This document shows, piece after piece, positions 1-8,923 of a stretch of 64,000 nt of DNA (positions are counted from its first letter, which is position 1; every line of letters starts with the position of its first letter). Under the pieces are notes generated by a model. It was not told the origin of the DNA. It searched no databases and was given only the letters and a program-made list of their open reading frames with translations. The stretch is taken from NCBI RefSeq assembly GCF_001894825.1, contig NZ_BCWY01000005.1, forward strand, positions 175,766 to 239,765, written 5' to 3'. The position numbers were made by a program, and so were the translations under genes. The DNA is from Rhodococcus jostii NBRC 16295 (GTDB lineage Bacteria; Actinomycetota; Actinomycetes; Mycobacteriales; Mycobacteriaceae).

Positions 1-54
1 TTCTTCCGTCAAGGGTGCTACCGTCGCTCGTACCAGCGAGGAAAGGCGCGCTCG

Positions 55-840
55 ATGACTTCCGACGTGGTACTCGTCCGCAAGAACGGCCCGGTCACGA
101 CGATCAGCCTGAACCGGCCCGAGGTGCGTAACGCCGTCGACCGGCCCACCGCCGAGGCTCTCACCGACGCCTTCCGGGCATTCGACGCGGACGCGGATGC
201 ATCCGTCGCGGTGCTGCACGGCGAGGGTGGAACGTTTTGTGCCGGAGCCGATCTCAAGGCCATCGCGTCGGGAACCGGAAACCGGGTGGCGCCCGACGGT
301 GACGCACCCATGGGCATCTCCCGACTGCGGTTGTCCAAACCGGTGATCGCCGCGATCGACGGGCACGCGGTGGCCGGCGGCCTCGAACTGGCGCTGTGGG
401 CCGACCTGCGGGTCGCCGGCGACGACGCCGTCCTCGGTGTGTTCTGCCGCCGCTGGGGTGTGCCCCTCATCGACGGCGGCACCGTCCGCCTGCCGCGACT
501 GATCGGGGAGAGTCGCGCGATGGACCTCGTCCTCACCGGGCGGGCCGTCGACGCCGACGAAGCCCTGAGCATCGGGCTGATCAATCGGAAGGTCGCGGCG
601 GGCAACGCCCTCACCGCCGCCCAGCAGCTGGCCGCCGAGATCGCCGCCCTGCCCCAGGTGTGCATGCGGCAGGACCGGTTGTCGCTGCTCGAGCAGAACG
701 GACTCACCGAGGATCAGGCGATGCTCAACGAATTCCGCCACGGCGCAACGTCGCTGGCGAACGGAACAGTCGAGGGTGCCGCCCGGTTCGCCGCCGGCGC
801 CGGACGGCACGGGGATGCTGCGCCCGTGAGTACTTATTAA
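55..840 (+). CDS. Crotonase-family protein (enoyl-CoA hydratase/isomerase-like)
   Basis: A 261-residue crotonase-fold protein that should act on an acyl-CoA thioester in the cytosol. The oxyanion-hole segment CAGADLKAIASG and the GGLELAL helix are present. By family alignment the first catalytic Glu (GGLE) is kept, but the second Glu position falls in FCRRWGVPLIDGG and is not acidic, so hydratase activity is uncertain; this is common in actinobacterial Ech paralogues. A GAGGAAAG ribosome site lies just before the ATG. The last four residues (VSTY) and the stop codon are supplied by a 40-bp palindromic element, so the native C-terminus may have been altered. Confidence 0.85.
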   Translation: MTSDVVLVRKNGPVTTISLNRPEVRNAVDRPTAEALTDAFRAFDADADASVAVLHGEGGTFCAGADLKAIASGTGNRVAPDGDAPMGISRLRLSKPVIAAIDGHAVAGGLELALWADLRVAGDDAVLGVFCRRWGVPLIDGGTVRLPRLIGESRAMDLVLTGRAVDADEALSIGLINRKVAAGNALTAAQQLAAEIAALPQVCMRQDRLSLLEQNGLTEDQAMLNEFRHGATSLANGTVEGAARFAAGAGRHGDAAPVSTY

Positions 841-865
841 CCGCCCGCGGTTAATAAGTACTCAC
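826..865. repeat. 40-bp palindromic element, copy 1
   Basis: Two perfect 19-bp arms (left arm GTGAGTACTTATTAACCGC) flank a CC centre. It sits between two genes on the same strand and contains the stop codon of the upstream crotonase. The sequence is identical to copy 2 at 15695. As RNA it would form a 19-bp hairpin, and it carries stop codons in all three frames on both strands. Confidence 0.95.
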
Positions 866-919
866 AGGTGGCGGCACCTTCGGCGCGCGGTCTGGTGTGC
901 GTACCTACTCGCGCTGGCG

Positions 920-1789
920 GTGACGATCTACACGCTGGGGCTCCCCACCGACCGCATTTATCAGGCGACATGGATTGTCGTGGGCCTCGTCGCGTTCACG
1001 ATCGACCGGCCGTGGCAGGACCATCTGCGCGTGGTGCGGGACTGGTTGCCGCTCGTCGCGGCGCTCGTCGTGTACGACCTCAGCCGGGGCTTCGCCCATC
1101 GACTCGGAATGCCCGTCCGGGCGGAAGAACTGGTGTCCGTGGAGAGCTGGCTCTTCGGCGGCGCCATCCCCACGGTCTGGTTGCAGGAGCACCTCATTGC
1201 CCCGACGGGTGAGCTGCCGTGGTGGACGCTGCTCACCGGAATCGTCTACACCAGCCACTTCGTCGTCCCGTGGGTGGTGGCCGCCGTCTTCTATGTGTAT
1301 TCCCGCAGCGTGTGGTCGGGGTACATGCTCCGCGTGCTGCTGCTGTCGTATCTCGGCCTCGTCACCTATGTCCTGCTGCCCTCCGTCCCGCCGTGGCTGG
1401 CCGCGGAGGGCGACGTGATTTCGGGCAGCGTGGGTCGTGTCGCCGGCTTCGGTTTCGGTGTCGTCCCGACGGATATCAGCACGCGATGGCTGGAGGCGCA
1501 GAGCAACCCCGTCGCGGCCCTGCCGTCGCTGCACGCGGGGTTCGCTCTGCTGGTGGCGGTGGCGCTCTGGCCGTTCGCGAAGAACGTGTGGTGGCGGGCG
1601 CTGCTGGCCGCGTATCCGCTCGCGATGGCGTTCGTACTGGTCTACGGCGGCGAGCACTACGTCGTGGACGTTCTGGCGGGATGGGCCTATGTGGGCCTCG
1701 CGACGTTCCTCGCGCGGGCGTGGGAGGTACGCACAACGGCGCCGCCCGGCCCGGTCGTCACCGCCGCCCGCCCGCGGCGTCGCTGGTGA
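920..1789 (+). CDS. PAP2-superfamily membrane phosphatase / inositol phosphorylceramide synthase-like
   Basis: A polytopic membrane protein of about 289 residues with roughly six hydrophobic segments. The late PAP2 motifs are visible: PSLHAGF, and GEHYVVDVLAG with the catalytic His and Asp. The classic first KxxxxxxRP motif is not obvious, which fits the PAP2_3/Aur1-like branch acting on lipid phosphates or phospho-head-group transfer. The GTG at 920 is the first usual start in frame, but the frame stays open upstream to within the palindromic element and encodes further hydrophobic residues (AVWCAYLLALAV). The true N-terminus may therefore be longer or may have been displaced by the repeat. 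The 3' end overlaps the convergent hydrolase by 32 bp. Confidence 0.75.
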   Translation: MTIYTLGLPTDRIYQATWIVVGLVAFTIDRPWQDHLRVVRDWLPLVAALVVYDLSRGFAHRLGMPVRAEELVSVESWLFGGAIPTVWLQEHLIAPTGELPWWTLLTGIVYTSHFVVPWVVAAVFYVYSRSVWSGYMLRVLLLSYLGLVTYVLLPSVPPWLAAEGDVISGSVGRVAGFGFGVVPTDISTRWLEAQSNPVAALPSLHAGFALLVAVALWPFAKNVWWRALLAAYPLAMAFVLVYGGEHYVVDVLAGWAYVGLATFLARAWEVRTTAPPGPVVTAARPRRRW

Positions 1790-2927
1790 CCGACACCTCG
1801 TCGAGAATCGGGCGGAGGAACGGCAGGATCCGGTCGGTGATCGCCTCGTTGTAGGCGGCGGGCTGCTGGTTCGGATTGGCGTGGCCGGTTCCGTCGAGTT
1901 TCGCCACCAGCAACGCCCCGTCGGTGCCGCCGGACTGTTCGACGAGGATCTTCTGCGTGTAGTCGACGTCGACCACCGGATCCTTCCACCCCGCCCGGGG
2001 CCGCACGAAGACGATTCCGGGCCGCGGTTTGTCGTCGCTCTCCACTGCCAGCGACTTCAGGTTGTCGATGGCACCGGACGCGACGATGGTCTTGAACTGC
2101 GATTCGATCAGCCCGTTGCTCGCCACGTCCTCCGACAGGACCTTCTCGGTGAGGACCTCGTCGATGACGTCCCGGAACTCGTCTACATCGACGTGCGGGT
2201 ACCAATCCGACTCGGTGTCCAGGAACCGGCTCTGGCGTGCCGCGGTTTCCACCACCAGGCGCATCGTCCTGCTCTCCCGGGCGCCGGGCAGCCAGCCGAT
2301 CCACCGCAGCATGTCCTCACCGCTGTCCCTGCTGCCGGCCCGGACGGCGTGCAGGTCGACCGGGGTGCAGTCGAGGACCACCCCGATGAGGTTGGCGTCG
2401 GTGTCCTCGTAGATGTGCTGCGCCACCTCCAGCGCGACGACGCCGCCCATGCTGTGCCCGGACAGGACGACGTTGTCGATCCCCTCCTCGGCGGCGCGGG
2501 AGGCGATCAGCTCGCTGATCACCTTGGTGTCGATACCGCCGTTGTCGTACTGGACCGGCCAGACCCGTCCGATGCGGTCGTACGCGGACAGCGTCCGGGC
2601 CGTGTCGGCGGCATCCTTGTTGCCCAGCCCGACCAGGTCGACGACGGCGGTGTCGTGGTCGGCCCGCGACTGCGCGTCGTACACCTCGTGGATCTGCGGC
2701 TGGGTCAGCGCGAGGCGCTCGCGTTCGGGTTGCACGTCGTGAACCCAGTACTGGCCGCCGGCGAGGAGCAGGGGAACGGTCCCGAGCGCGACCGTCGCGA
2801 GGAGGCGCCGGGTGCGACCGAATTTCTGCCACTGGTGACCGAGCCGCGTCGCGTGCAGGCGCGCCTTGCGATGGTCGTTGCTCCAGTCGGCCACGGTGGA
2901 CGGATGGCGTGTGATTCTCTCCGACAT
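1758..2927 (-). CDS. Membrane-anchored alpha/beta hydrolase, lipase/esterase-like
   Basis: A 389-residue serine hydrolase. A basic N-terminus is followed by one hydrophobic segment (about residues 41-60), suggesting a membrane anchor with the catalytic domain outside. The nucleophile elbow GHSMGG (residues 157-162, Ser159) is clear, and an active-site His is plausible in the C-terminal GTGHANPN segment. It lies 58 bp downstream of the last mce-operon gene on the same strand and may be co-transcribed, suggesting cleavage of an ester-linked lipid handled by that importer; the substrate is inferred only. Its start codon directly follows a hairpin arm containing the ribosome site (see 2925-2959). 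Confidence 0.75.
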   Translation of the reverse strand: MSERITRHPSTVADWSNDHRKARLHATRLGHQWQKFGRTRRLLATVALGTVPLLLAGGQYWVHDVQPERERLALTQPQIHEVYDAQSRADHDTAVVDLVGLGNKDAADTARTLSAYDRIGRVWPVQYDNGGIDTKVISELIASRAAEEGIDNVVLSGHSMGGVVALEVAQHIYEDTDANLIGVVLDCTPVDLHAVRAGSRDSGEDMLRWIGWLPGARESRTMRLVVETAARQSRFLDTESDWYPHVDVDEFRDVIDEVLTEKVLSEDVASNGLIESQFKTIVASGAIDNLKSLAVESDDKPRPGIVFVRPRAGWKDPVVDVDYTQKILVEQSGGTDGALLVAKLDGTGHANPNQQPAAYNEAITDRILPFLRPILDEVSVTSDAAGGRR

Positions 2928-2959
2928 CCACTCCGATGGTACGCGCGGGAGCGGAGTGG
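2925..2959 (-). promoter_or_regulatory. Inverted repeat covering the ribosome site of the hydrolase
   Basis: Read on the minus strand, CCACTCCG, a 16-nt loop and CGGAGTGG are immediately followed by the ATG. The 3' arm holds the only good Shine-Dalgarno (GGAG), so the hairpin could mask translation initiation. Seen directly; function inferred. Confidence 0.5.
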
Positions 2960-2985
2960 CCGCGTGGCACGGAAGTTACGGTGCG

Positions 2986-3543
2986 TTACAGCAGTTGAAC
3001 ATTCGAGAGTTTCCAGCTGTCGCCCTCGTGGACCAGCGACAGTTGCATCCTGTTCCGATCGACGCGAGGTTCGGGGGAGTTGGAGTTGGTGACCGTCTGG
3101 TCGAGGAAGACCAGGACTTCGGCGGCGTCCTGATCGCCGCTCGCCAACCCGGCCTGGACGATCTGGGCGGACGACGTGGCCTGGTACTGGACGATCATGT
3201 CGCGCAGGTTCGACGCCACCTGCGAATACTGTCCGGCGAATTCGCCGACGGAGTTGCTCTTGACCATCGACAGGTTGGTGTCGAGGTCTTGGTAACTGTA
3301 GGTCGCGAGGTCGGTGGCGTATTGCCGGCCGGCGTCGAGCGCGGACGTCCTCGCCCGGTCGGTCTGCTGGTTCTGCCACAGCGTGAACGAACCCCAGCCG
3401 AGGACGGCGAGGAGGGCGACCACCCCGAGCAGCACGACCGCGGACGGGCGGCGCTTCAGCCGGTCGCGGAGTGAGCGTGTGCCGGGGGACGGGTCCGGCA
3501 CGGTGTCGGTGGTCGTGTCGTCTACTGCTGTCGTGTCGGTCAT
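2986..3543 (-). CDS. Mce-associated membrane protein (Mas)
   Basis: A 185-residue protein with an acidic/Thr-rich N-terminus, one transmembrane helix (VVLLGVVALLAVLGWGSFTL) and an extracytoplasmic domain of about 130 residues, the usual layout of actinobacterial Mce-associated proteins encoded at the end of mce operons. These proteins are thought to stabilise the Mce complex. The ATG at 3543 overlaps the mceF stop as ATGA, which favours this start over one 30 bp upstream that would lie inside mceF. Confidence 0.85.
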   Translation of the reverse strand: MTDTTAVDDTTTDTVPDPSPGTRSLRDRLKRRPSAVVLLGVVALLAVLGWGSFTLWQNQQTDRARTSALDAGRQYATDLATYSYQDLDTNLSMVKSNSVGEFAGQYSQVASNLRDMIVQYQATSSAQIVQAGLASGDQDAAEVLVFLDQTVTNSNSPEPRVDRNRMQLSLVHEGDSWKLSNVQLL

Positions 3544-4787
3544 TGTGTTCCTTGGAGTAGGAGGGCTGCCCACGATTGGTCACCGAGGATCTGTTGTTGT
3601 CCGCCCGACAGTCCCATCCGGACGGCGGTGCCGTCGCCGGTGGGGATGCGCCCGGAACCCGGGTCGTAGGAGGTGATTCCGGAGAAGTCGCCCGGATCGC
3701 CGGCGGGGTGCGGCACGTTCTGGGAGCCGCGCTGCTGCACGTCGCCCGAGTGGTCCGTGCAGTGCTGATCTCTGTTCAGTTCGGTAGGGCTGGTGTCCTG
3801 CACCGACCGCCGTTCGGTGTCGTAGAAACAGACCGGGCCGACGGCGGTGATCAGATTCAGCTGAGCCCTGCCGTCTTTCACGACGCTGCCGAGGCGGTTG
3901 AAGCCGTTCGGGACCGCGACCAGGAGCGCGTCGAGTGCCGGTATCCGCGCCGCGACGATCTGCGAGGACGTCACCGAGTTCGTCAACAGCAGCGCGAACG
4001 GTTCGCGGTTCTCCTCGAGGAGCGGTGCTACCTGGTTGGCGAGGATCGACGGCGTCCGATCGAGGAGGGCGCGGATGTCGGGGTCGGCGTCGCGTACCTG
4101 ATCGGTGATCTGCCGTAGAGACTGGGCGATCTGCGGTAGTGCCTGCACGTTGTCCTCGTTGGCGTCGAACAGCTTTCGCGAGTTCGACGTCAAGGCCGTG
4201 AGCTTTGGCTGGTTCACCTCGATCATGCGGACGAGAGTGCCGAAGTTGTCGACCGTCCGGCGCAGTTCCGGTCCGATTCCGCGCAGTCCGTCTCCCAATT
4301 CTGCGGCAAGGGAACGTAACTCGTCGGGGTCGACCGTGTCGGCGATGGCGTCGAAGTTCGTGATGAGCGTCCCGAGCGGGACGGGAACGCTGGTCCGCTC
4401 GCGGGGTATCGACGATCCGTCCTCCAGATACGGGCCGCCGTCGGACTCCGAGGACAGCTGCATTTTGAGGACGGGCGCCGCCGTGTCCTGGACCACTGCG
4501 GCGACGGCGTCGCCGGGAATCGACACGTTCCGGCGAAGGGCGAGTGTCAGTTCGACGGTGGAGCGATCGTCCGACACGGTGACGGTACCGACCTTGCCGA
4601 CGGTGACACCGCGGTACGCCACCTCGGAGCCGACGGCCAGGCCCGCACTGTTCTCCATCACGACGGTGACGTCGTAACCCGAGGACAACGGGTCGGGGCC
4701 GCCGACCTGATCGATCACATATACCGAGCTGACCACGGCGAGCACCAGGAAGACGATGATCTCGAAATACACGGTCCGGTTTCTCAT
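3540..4787 (-). CDS. mceF: Mce family protein MceF
   Basis: A 415-residue Mce subunit with an N-terminal signal anchor (about residues 7-25), the MCE/MlaD domain (about residues 35-115, with VVMENSAGLAVGSEVAYRGVTVGKV) and a long helical tail. After about residue 330 it has a low-complexity hydrophilic extension rich in Asp, Gly and Ser. Six such subunits are expected to form the periplasmic substrate channel of a lipid importer. It overlaps mceE upstream by an ATGA. Letter assignment follows gene order and the absence of a lipobox. Confidence 0.9.
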   Translation of the reverse strand: MRNRTVYFEIIVFLVLAVVSSVYVIDQVGGPDPLSSGYDVTVVMENSAGLAVGSEVAYRGVTVGKVGTVTVSDDRSTVELTLALRRNVSIPGDAVAAVVQDTAAPVLKMQLSSESDGGPYLEDGSSIPRERTSVPVPLGTLITNFDAIADTVDPDELRSLAAELGDGLRGIGPELRRTVDNFGTLVRMIEVNQPKLTALTSNSRKLFDANEDNVQALPQIAQSLRQITDQVRDADPDIRALLDRTPSILANQVAPLLEENREPFALLLTNSVTSSQIVAARIPALDALLVAVPNGFNRLGSVVKDGRAQLNLITAVGPVCFYDTERRSVQDTSPTELNRDQHCTDHSGDVQQRGSQNVPHPAGDPGDFSGITSYDPGSGRIPTGDGTAVRMGLSGGQQQILGDQSWAALLLQGTQ

Positions 4788-5839
4788 CGGATTCCCCCGG
4801 ACATCAGCTGACCGAGCCCGGCCGCCACGGGTGCGGGGACCGGTGGGGCGGCGCCGGGAATGAGCTCGTTCAGCAGTCCCTCGACCGTTCCCTGCACGTC
4901 GACGTTCAGGTCGATGTTGACGTAGTCGCCGGGCGCCGCCCGCTGCACCAGGTCGCGCGCGTCTTCGAGTCTGCTCATGGTGTCCGCGAGGGTGGGACCC
5001 ATCGCCGCGAACTGGTCGAGGATCGGCTGCAACCGGTCGACGATGTCGACGATCTGGTCCTCGGACCGGGCGAGCACGGCATTGGTCTGCACGCTCAGCG
5101 CGTTCGACCGGTCCATCAGCCCGAGGATGTTCTCGCGTTGTGCGCTCAGCACGTTCAATGCGGGCGCCGCCGCGCGCAGGCCCTCGTCGATGGTGCCGGT
5201 CTCGGCCGCGACGGTCGCGGACAACTGCTGCAGCGAGTCGATGGCCGTGTCGATCGAGGCCTGTCTGCTCTCGAACGTGCCCAGCAGGTGGTCCAGCCGG
5301 GACAGCAGGTCCCGCACCACGTCCTCCCGCCCGCCCAGGACGAGGTTCGACTCCTCGACGATCGTCTTCACCTGGGCTATCCCGCTGCCGTTCAACAGGG
5401 TTCCGACGGCTGCGAGCAGTTGGGCCACCTCCGGACCGCGCGCGGTCGAGGAAGAGTCGAGTGTGGAACCGGGGGCGAGCACCGGCCCGTCCGACTCTTC
5501 CGGCAGCTGCAGGTTCACGAAGGCGTCACCGATCGGGGTGGTCAGTTCGATGCGCGCGGTGGTGTCGGACGGCAGCTCGATGTCGCTCTGGATGTCGGTC
5601 CGGACGACGGCGCGGAAATTGTCGACGGTCATCGAGCTCACCCGACCGACGATTGCCTGCCCGATGCGGACCTCGCCGCCGACCGGGAGCAGGGAGGCGT
5701 CCGCGAACTCCATGGTGAGCGGGTAGGAGTCGCCGTCGACGGTGCGCCCGACCGGCAGGTGCTGGAAGTTGGCGCTGCACCCCGACAGGACCGCGACGGC
5801 TGCCGCCGCCGTGACACAGACGCGCAAGGGCCGCGTCAT
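4784..5839 (-). CDS. mceE: Mce family lipoprotein MceE
   Basis: A 351-residue Mce subunit. The N-terminus MTRPLRVCVTAAAAV followed by LSGC is a lipoprotein signal with the lipidated Cys at residue 20, the hallmark of the fifth (E) subunit. The MCE domain follows (YPLTMEFADASLLPVGGEVRIG) and then helical repeats. The ATG at 5839 makes an ATGA overlap with mceD; the same frame extends much further upstream but runs inside mceD. Confidence 0.92.
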   Translation of the reverse strand: MTRPLRVCVTAAAAVAVLSGCSANFQHLPVGRTVDGDSYPLTMEFADASLLPVGGEVRIGQAIVGRVSSMTVDNFRAVVRTDIQSDIELPSDTTARIELTTPIGDAFVNLQLPEESDGPVLAPGSTLDSSSTARGPEVAQLLAAVGTLLNGSGIAQVKTIVEESNLVLGGREDVVRDLLSRLDHLLGTFESRQASIDTAIDSLQQLSATVAAETGTIDEGLRAAAPALNVLSAQRENILGLMDRSNALSVQTNAVLARSEDQIVDIVDRLQPILDQFAAMGPTLADTMSRLEDARDLVQRAAPGDYVNIDLNVDVQGTVEGLLNELIPGAAPPVPAPVAAGLGQLMSGGIR

Positions 5840-6924
5840 CGTCCACCGCCGAGGATGGTGGCGAGGTCGGTGCCCTCCGGGTCGGGGGGAAATTCGATGG
5901 GATTGACCAGCCCGGGGCCCTGGCACAACGGGATCGGCAGCTTGTCGCACAACGCCTTGGTGGCGGGGAACTGCGACAGGTTGGCCGACACGTCGAGGCG
6001 GACCCGTGCCCGGCCCTGGTCGTCGACCAGGTTGGCGACGTTCTCGAAACCGGTGGGCGCGGTGTCGAGGATCTCCTTCAGTTGCTCCTGTTTGGTGGCG
6101 ATCGACCCGGTCAATTCCCCGAGTCGGGCGATGTCCCCGGTGAGCCCGGCGCCGTGGGCGGAGAGGAGAGCCGAGACCTGCCCGAGGACGTCGGTGAGCG
6201 AGGACAGCGCGCCGGTGATGTCTTCGCGCTGCGCGGAGAACTGGTCGGCGGTCACGGTGATCGAGTCGACGAGGGAGTCGACCGTTCCCTGATTGTCCGA
6301 GATCGTCTGGACCAGGATCGAGAGGCTGTCGACGAGCGCCGTGATGTCGCCGGACTCCCCGGCCACCACGGAACTGGCCTGGGAGATGGTGGCGACCGCG
6401 TCGCGGAAGGGCTGCCCGTTGCCGTCGAGCGCGGTGGCGGTGGTGTGCAGCAGGTCGCCGATCCCGGCGCCGGCGTCGGTGGAATTCGGTCCGAGCGCCA
6501 CCGTGAGGTCGTTGACGGACCGAGTGAGCTGATCCCACGTGAGCGGCGCGTGAGTCCGTTCGACGGGGATCACCGCACCGTCCGGGAGGACGGGGCCGTC
6601 GACGTAGCCGGGATCGAGTTCGATCGTGCGGTCGCTGATCACGGACGGCGACATCACCCACGCCTCGGCGTCCGCCGGGATCCTCGTACCCCGGGGAAGA
6701 CTCATCACCACCTGAACCCGCGAGCCGACGGGGTCGACCTCCGTGATCCGACCGGTCGGCACACCGAGCACCGTCACCTTGTTGCCCGGAAAGACGGCGT
6801 CCGTCTGCGTGAACTCCGCAATGACCGTCATGGTCGAATCCGGTGAGGCCACGTAGTAGACCAGGCCGGCCGCGGCGCAGACCACGGCGCCGAGCGCGGC
6901 GAGCCGGATCGCTGTTCGTCTCAT
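5836..6924 (-). CDS. mceD: Mce family protein MceD
   Basis: A 362-residue Mce subunit: signal anchor (IRLAALGAVVCAAAGLVYYV), MCE domain (MTVIAEFTQTDAVFPGNKVTVLGVPTG) and a helical tail ending in a proline-rich stretch with two cysteines (CDKLPIPLCQG) typical of D subunits. The ATG at 6924 overlaps the mceC stop by one base (TGATG), so translation is probably coupled. Part of the lipid-import channel. Confidence 0.92.
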   Translation of the reverse strand: MRRTAIRLAALGAVVCAAAGLVYYVASPDSTMTVIAEFTQTDAVFPGNKVTVLGVPTGRITEVDPVGSRVQVVMSLPRGTRIPADAEAWVMSPSVISDRTIELDPGYVDGPVLPDGAVIPVERTHAPLTWDQLTRSVNDLTVALGPNSTDAGAGIGDLLHTTATALDGNGQPFRDAVATISQASSVVAGESGDITALVDSLSILVQTISDNQGTVDSLVDSITVTADQFSAQREDITGALSSLTDVLGQVSALLSAHGAGLTGDIARLGELTGSIATKQEQLKEILDTAPTGFENVANLVDDQGRARVRLDVSANLSQFPATKALCDKLPIPLCQGPGLVNPIEFPPDPEGTDLATILGGGR

Positions 6925-7916
6925 CAGCGGCACCCCTGCACCAGGCCGACGACGCACAACCAGTTGTCCGGGATGAGCGTCGCGGGGGAGTTGAGGTCGA
7001 GCCAGTTGCCGTTTCCGGTGGCGTTGGTGACGTACCGGACGCTGGGCGCGAAATTGTCGAGCAGGGTGGTCAGCGCCTGTTCGTTGTCCGTCAGCACGGC
7101 GGTGACACTGTCGAGTTTCGTGGTCACCGCGTCCATCAGCGGCTGGTTGTCGCCGAGGAACTGCGCCGCGCTGTCGGTGAGCCGATGCACGTCCACGAGC
7201 AGGGCGTTGATGACGGCGCGGCGTTCGGCGAGCACCGTGGTGAGGAGGTCGGCGTTGCCGAGCAGCGTGACGAGGGTGTCCTTCTGCTCCACCAGTGTCC
7301 GGGTGGTCGCCTGGGCCTGGGTGAGGAGGCTGCCGATGGCGTCGGTGTTGTGGGTGACCATCGCGCCGATGCCGCTGAGCCCGTCGAGGGCCCGCCCCAC
7401 CAGGGCCGGATCGTCGGGGGTCACCTGCGCCATGGTGTCGACCATCGCGCGTAGTTGCGTGAGGTCGAGGTTCTCGGTCGTGCCGCGGGCGCTGCGCCCG
7501 AGGTCGTCGAGGGTGAACGGGACGCTCGTGCGGTCGAGGGGGATGGTGGCGCCCGGCTCGAGCCGGCCCGCTCCTGCGGGCACGAGATCGAGGGACCTCC
7601 GGCCGAGCACCGTGAAGATCTTGATCGCCGCGGTCGACCGGTCGCCGAGGACGACGCCGTCGTCGAGCCGGAATCCGACGTCGACCGTGTTGCCGCGCAC
7701 CGTCATCGACGTGACGATCCCGCTCGCCACCCCGGCCACATTGACGGGGTCGTCGGGCTGCAACCCCGTCGCGTTGGCGACCACGGCGTGGTACTCCGCG
7801 GTCTTGCCGGCGAGGATCAGTTTCGGCACTCCGAGCGCGGCCAGGACCACCGCGATAGCCGTGAGCAGGCACAGCACTCCGGCCCGGGCCGGGTGCCGCA
7901 CGGTGAGCCAGTTCAT
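6924..7916 (-). CDS. mceC: Mce family protein MceC
   Basis: A 330-residue Mce subunit with an N-terminal anchor (residues about 10-31), MCE domain (YHAVVANATGLQPDDPVNVAGVASG) and a C-terminus ending in paired cysteines (NWLCVVGLVQGC). The ATG at 7916 gives the same ATGA overlap with mceB seen elsewhere in the operon, so I prefer it to the ATG six bases upstream. Confidence 0.9.
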   Translation of the reverse strand: MNWLTVRHPARAGVLCLLTAIAVVLAALGVPKLILAGKTAEYHAVVANATGLQPDDPVNVAGVASGIVTSMTVRGNTVDVGFRLDDGVVLGDRSTAAIKIFTVLGRRSLDLVPAGAGRLEPGATIPLDRTSVPFTLDDLGRSARGTTENLDLTQLRAMVDTMAQVTPDDPALVGRALDGLSGIGAMVTHNTDAIGSLLTQAQATTRTLVEQKDTLVTLLGNADLLTTVLAERRAVINALLVDVHRLTDSAAQFLGDNQPLMDAVTTKLDSVTAVLTDNEQALTTLLDNFAPSVRYVTNATGNGNWLDLNSPATLIPDNWLCVVGLVQGCR

Positions 7917-8923
7917 CGGCACACCGCCGATCGTTGCGGCCCCTCGAGCGACGCCGACCGGCCGAGCGCGCTGAACCGAAAGTTGCAGAGGTAGACGTTC
8001 ACCCAGCTTCCGTAGCTCGCCGCGACACCGAGTTCGGTGAACAACTCGTCGAACGCGACCACTCCGGCGTGCAGGCTCGCCTGGTTGGCGATCACCACGT
8101 CCGACGTGGCGTCGAGCGATTCGAGGGTGGGCGTCAGCTGCGGTTCGACCTCGTAGAGGAGGTCGGCGAGGCCGCCGGCGAGTGCGCTCGCCGAATCCAG
8201 CGTCTGCGCGATCTGCTCTCGATCCTCGGCGAGCCCGGCGACGAAGGTGTTCAAGGACGTGATCATCTCCACGAAGTGCGGCCGGTTGTCCATCGTCACT
8301 CTCAGAACGGAATTCAGGTTGGTGAGCAGTTCGTCGACCACCGCGTCCTTGGACGCGAGGTTCTCCGTGACGGCCACGGTCTTTCGCAGCAGGCTGTCGA
8401 CGGTGGCGCCCTGTCCCTGGAACACCCGGACGATCTCGGTGGCCAGTTGGTTGACCTCGGTGGGATCGAGTGCGTCGAACAGTGGCCGGAAGCCGCCGAG
8501 CACGGACGTCAGGTCGAGGGCGGGTTGGGTCCGCTCGACGGGAATGGTGCCACCGGCAGCGAGGACGGCGGACGTCGCGGGGCCGGTCGGCCCGGGCTCG
8601 AGCGTGACGGCCCTTGAACCGAGCAGGTCGGCGTATCGGACGACGGCCCTGCCGTTCGCCGGAATACGCTGTGCAGCCTCGACTTCGAAGCTGACCACCG
8701 CCTGACCGCCGTGCAGTTCGACGCCCTCGACCCGGCCCACCCGGACGCCGGAGATCTGCACGTCACTGCCCGGGACGAGCCCGGTGGCGTCGGTGAACAC
8801 CGCGCGGTATTCGACCGCCGAACCGGATACCGGGTTGATGAGGGTGCTGAGCACGACAACGGTTCCGGCCAGCGAGAGCGCGGCGAAGAGCGTGAAGCGG
8901 ATGAGACTCGACCGGACCGTCAT
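7913..8923 (-). CDS. mceB: Mce family protein MceB
   Basis: A 336-residue Mce subunit: signal anchor (SSLIRFTLFAALSLAGTVVVLSTL, split over about residues 5-28), MCE domain (YRAVFTDATGLVPGSDVQISGVRVG), helical region and a C-terminus with the conserved NVYLCNF segment. The ATG at 8923 overlaps the mceA stop (TGATG). Confidence 0.92.
   Translation of the reverse strand: MTVRSSLIRFTLFAALSLAGTVVVLSTLINPVSGSAVEYRAVFTDATGLVPGSDVQISGVRVGRVEGVELHGGQAVVSFEVEAAQRIPANGRAVVRYADLLGSRAVTLEPGPTGPATSAVLAAGGTIPVERTQPALDLTSVLGGFRPLFDALDPTEVNQLATEIVRVFQGQGATVDSLLRKTVAVTENLASKDAVVDELLTNLNSVLRVTMDNRPHFVEMITSLNTFVAGLAEDREQIAQTLDSASALAGGLADLLYEVEPQLTPTLESLDATSDVVIANQASLHAGVVAFDELFTELGVAASYGSWVNVYLCNFRFSALGRSASLEGPQRSAVCR

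Noticed and set aside
4784..6661. A 625-residue version of MceE
   Set aside because: The extra N-terminal part is mceD in another frame; the lipoprotein signal and ATGA overlap fix the start at 5839.
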